Source of the DNA: Scytonema sp. UIC 10036
Lineage (GTDB): Bacteria; Cyanobacteriota; Cyanobacteriia; Cyanobacteriales; Nostocaceae
Assembly: GCF_009725235.1 (NCBI RefSeq)
Contig: NZ_WJFC01000140.1
Coordinates: 1-33,647, forward strand
Reading direction: 5' to 3'
Length of the DNA: 33,647 bases
Shown piece after piece: positions 32,913 through 33,647 of this stretch. Position 1 is the first letter of the stretch. Each line of letters begins with the position of its first letter. The translations under genes were made by a program, and so were the position numbers. The notes under the pieces are model-generated. The model searched no databases. It worked only from the letters and a program-made list of their open reading frames with translations, and was not told the origin of the DNA.

Positions 32913-33452
32913 ATGGCTCAATTTTCTGAATCAGTGGACGTTCCCGATATGGGGCGTCGTCAATTCATGAATCTTTTGACTTTTGGAACTGTAACCGGAG
33001 TCGCTTTGGGAGTCTTGTATCCCGTTGTCAAGTATTTTATTCCCCCAGCAACTGGCGGTGCGGGTGGTGGAACAACCGCAAAAGACGAGCTGGGGAACAA
33101 TGTCAGCGTGAACAAGTTTTTAGACAGCCATAATGTAGGCGATCGCGTTCTGGTTCAGGGACTAAAAGGAGATCCTACCTATATTGTGGTAGACAGCAAA
33201 GAGGCGATTAGCGATTACGGTATTAACGCCGTGTGTACTCACTTGGGTTGTGTTGTGCCTTGGAATACAGCAGAGAACAAGTTTAAGTGTCCCTGTCACG
33301 GTTCCCAGTATGATGCTACTGGTAAGGTAGTGCGCGGTCCCGCCCCACTATCATTAGCGCTAAGTCATGCAAAAGTGGAAGATGACAACATTGTTCTAAC
33401 TCCTTGGACTGAAACAGACTTCCGCACCGGTGAAGACCCCTGGTGGGCATAA
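32913..33452 (+). CDS. petC: Cytochrome b6f Rieske iron-sulfur protein
   Basis: A 179-residue thylakoid protein transferring electrons from plastoquinol to cytochrome f. The N-terminus has a Tat-like signal anchor ([20 protein letters not shown], with R15-R16) that remains uncleaved as the single transmembrane helix, followed by a flexible glycine hinge (GGAGGGTT). The [2Fe-2S] cluster ligands are C108 and H110 in CTHLGC and C126 and H129 in CPCHGS, with the disulfide pair C113-C128. PAPLSLALS near the end is the conserved proline loop. All functional residues are present. In many cyanobacteria petC and petA (cytochrome f) are cotranscribed; petA would lie just past the right edge. An inverted repeat and a heptamer array follow the stop. 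Confidence 0.97.
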   Translation: MAQFSESVDVPDMGRRQFMNLLTFGTVTGVALGVLYPVVKYFIPPATGGAGGGTTAKDELGNNVSVNKFLDSHNVGDRVLVQGLKGDPTYIVVDSKEAISDYGINAVCTHLGCVVPWNTAENKFKCPCHGSQYDATGKVVRGPAPLSLALSHAKVEDDNIVLTPWTETDFRTGEDPWWA

Positions 33453-33455
33453 AAA

Positions 33456-33506
33456 TTTTAGATTGTAGATTTACGATTTTGGATTCAAATTTAAAACAAT
33501 CTAAAA
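33456..33506. repeat. Inverted repeat after petC (possible attenuator)
   Basis: TTTTAGATTGT (33456-33466) is the exact reverse complement of ACAATCTAAAA (33496-33506), with a 29-base loop. The stem is AT-rich and there is no clean T-tract. It could stabilise or attenuate a petC-petA message. A third TTTAGATTGTAG copy lies at about 33520. Confidence 0.5.
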
Positions 33507-33550
33507 TCAAAAATTACTCTTTAGATTGTAGTGGCGATTTTGGGACTCAG

Positions 33551-33647
33551 ATCCAAAATCCAAAATCCAAAATCCAAAATCCAAAATCCAAAATCCAAAA
33601 TCCAAAATCCAAAATCCAAAATCAAAAATCAAAAATCAAAAATCAAA
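33551..33647. repeat. ATCCAAA heptamer array running off the right edge
   Basis: Ten perfect ATCCAAA units (33551-33620), then three ATCAAAA units and a partial fourth up to the window edge. This is the longest STRR in the window and has the same unit as the left edge. It lies in the presumed petC-petA spacer. The array has no spacers, so it is not CRISPR. Confidence 0.95.

Noticed and set aside
33551..33647. Possible CRISPR array
   Set aside because: Units are 7 bp and tandem with no spacers; it is an STRR.
1..33647. tRNA or other structured RNA genes
   Set aside because: No convincing T-loop (GGTTCGAATCC-like) or cloverleaf was seen on either strand by eye; a tRNAscan/Rfam run would settle it.

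Overview
The window looks like chromosomal DNA from a filamentous cyanobacterium, most likely of the Nostocales. The evidence is the Rieske subunit of cytochrome b6f (petC), a Ycf46-type AAA protein, a cyanobacterial TatC, frequent GCGATCGC (HIP1) sites, and abundant heptamer tandem repeats (ATCCAAA, ATTGGTC, AATTGCT) and small palindromic or MITE-like dispersed repeats between genes. No tRNA, rRNA, CRISPR array or complete transposase was seen.

Layout. 0.2-0.7 kb: a YceD/DUF177 protein. 0.8-2.9 kb: a histidine kinase with an ethylene-receptor-type transmembrane domain and two PAS domains. 2.9-8.5 kb (minus): three co-oriented genes, namely a MoxR-type AAA+ ATPase, a metallopeptidase-like/VWA protein and a 1061-residue LRV-repeat protein. 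9.1-9.8 kb (minus): a small overlapping pair, a retropepsin-like (clan AA) protease with a nonsense codon near its end plus a basic partner, flanked by 53-bp imperfect direct repeats. 10.0-13.8 kb: ycf46, a membrane-anchored SH3 protein and a UbiH-type FAD hydroxylase. 13.9-17.2 kb: a GAF-containing chemoreceptor diverging from a sensor-only membrane protein. 17.5-19.3 kb: a decay zone with a VapBC-type toxin-antitoxin pair, an orphan YgiT-type antitoxin next to the remnant of its usual DUF4258 partner, and a Ser/Thr kinase fragment. The next 1 kb has no recognisable gene. 20.2-22.4 kb: a Slt-type lytic transglycosylase.

22.6-29.0 kb (minus): a translationally coupled two-gene STAND system. 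The first gene is a 442-residue ATPase; the second is about 1691 residues with a putative degenerate P-loop domain, TPRs, an active nSTAND NTPase, a coiled coil, one transmembrane helix and 14 WD40 repeats. This is the strongest candidate for an unusual biological system, probably NTP-dependent sensing, signalling or defence. The MoxR/VWA/LRV cassette is the second candidate. Both functional assignments are inferences from architecture.

29.4-30.7 kb: an ankyrin-repeat gene split by a +1 frameshift and a small secreted protein. 31.1-33.6 kb is a conserved export and photosynthesis block: tatC overlapping a csaA-like gene, a DUF3067 gene on the opposite strand, and petC. Rieske proteins are Tat substrates, so tatC near petC makes functional sense. 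petA would be expected just past the right edge. The window begins and ends in ATCCAAA heptamer repeats.
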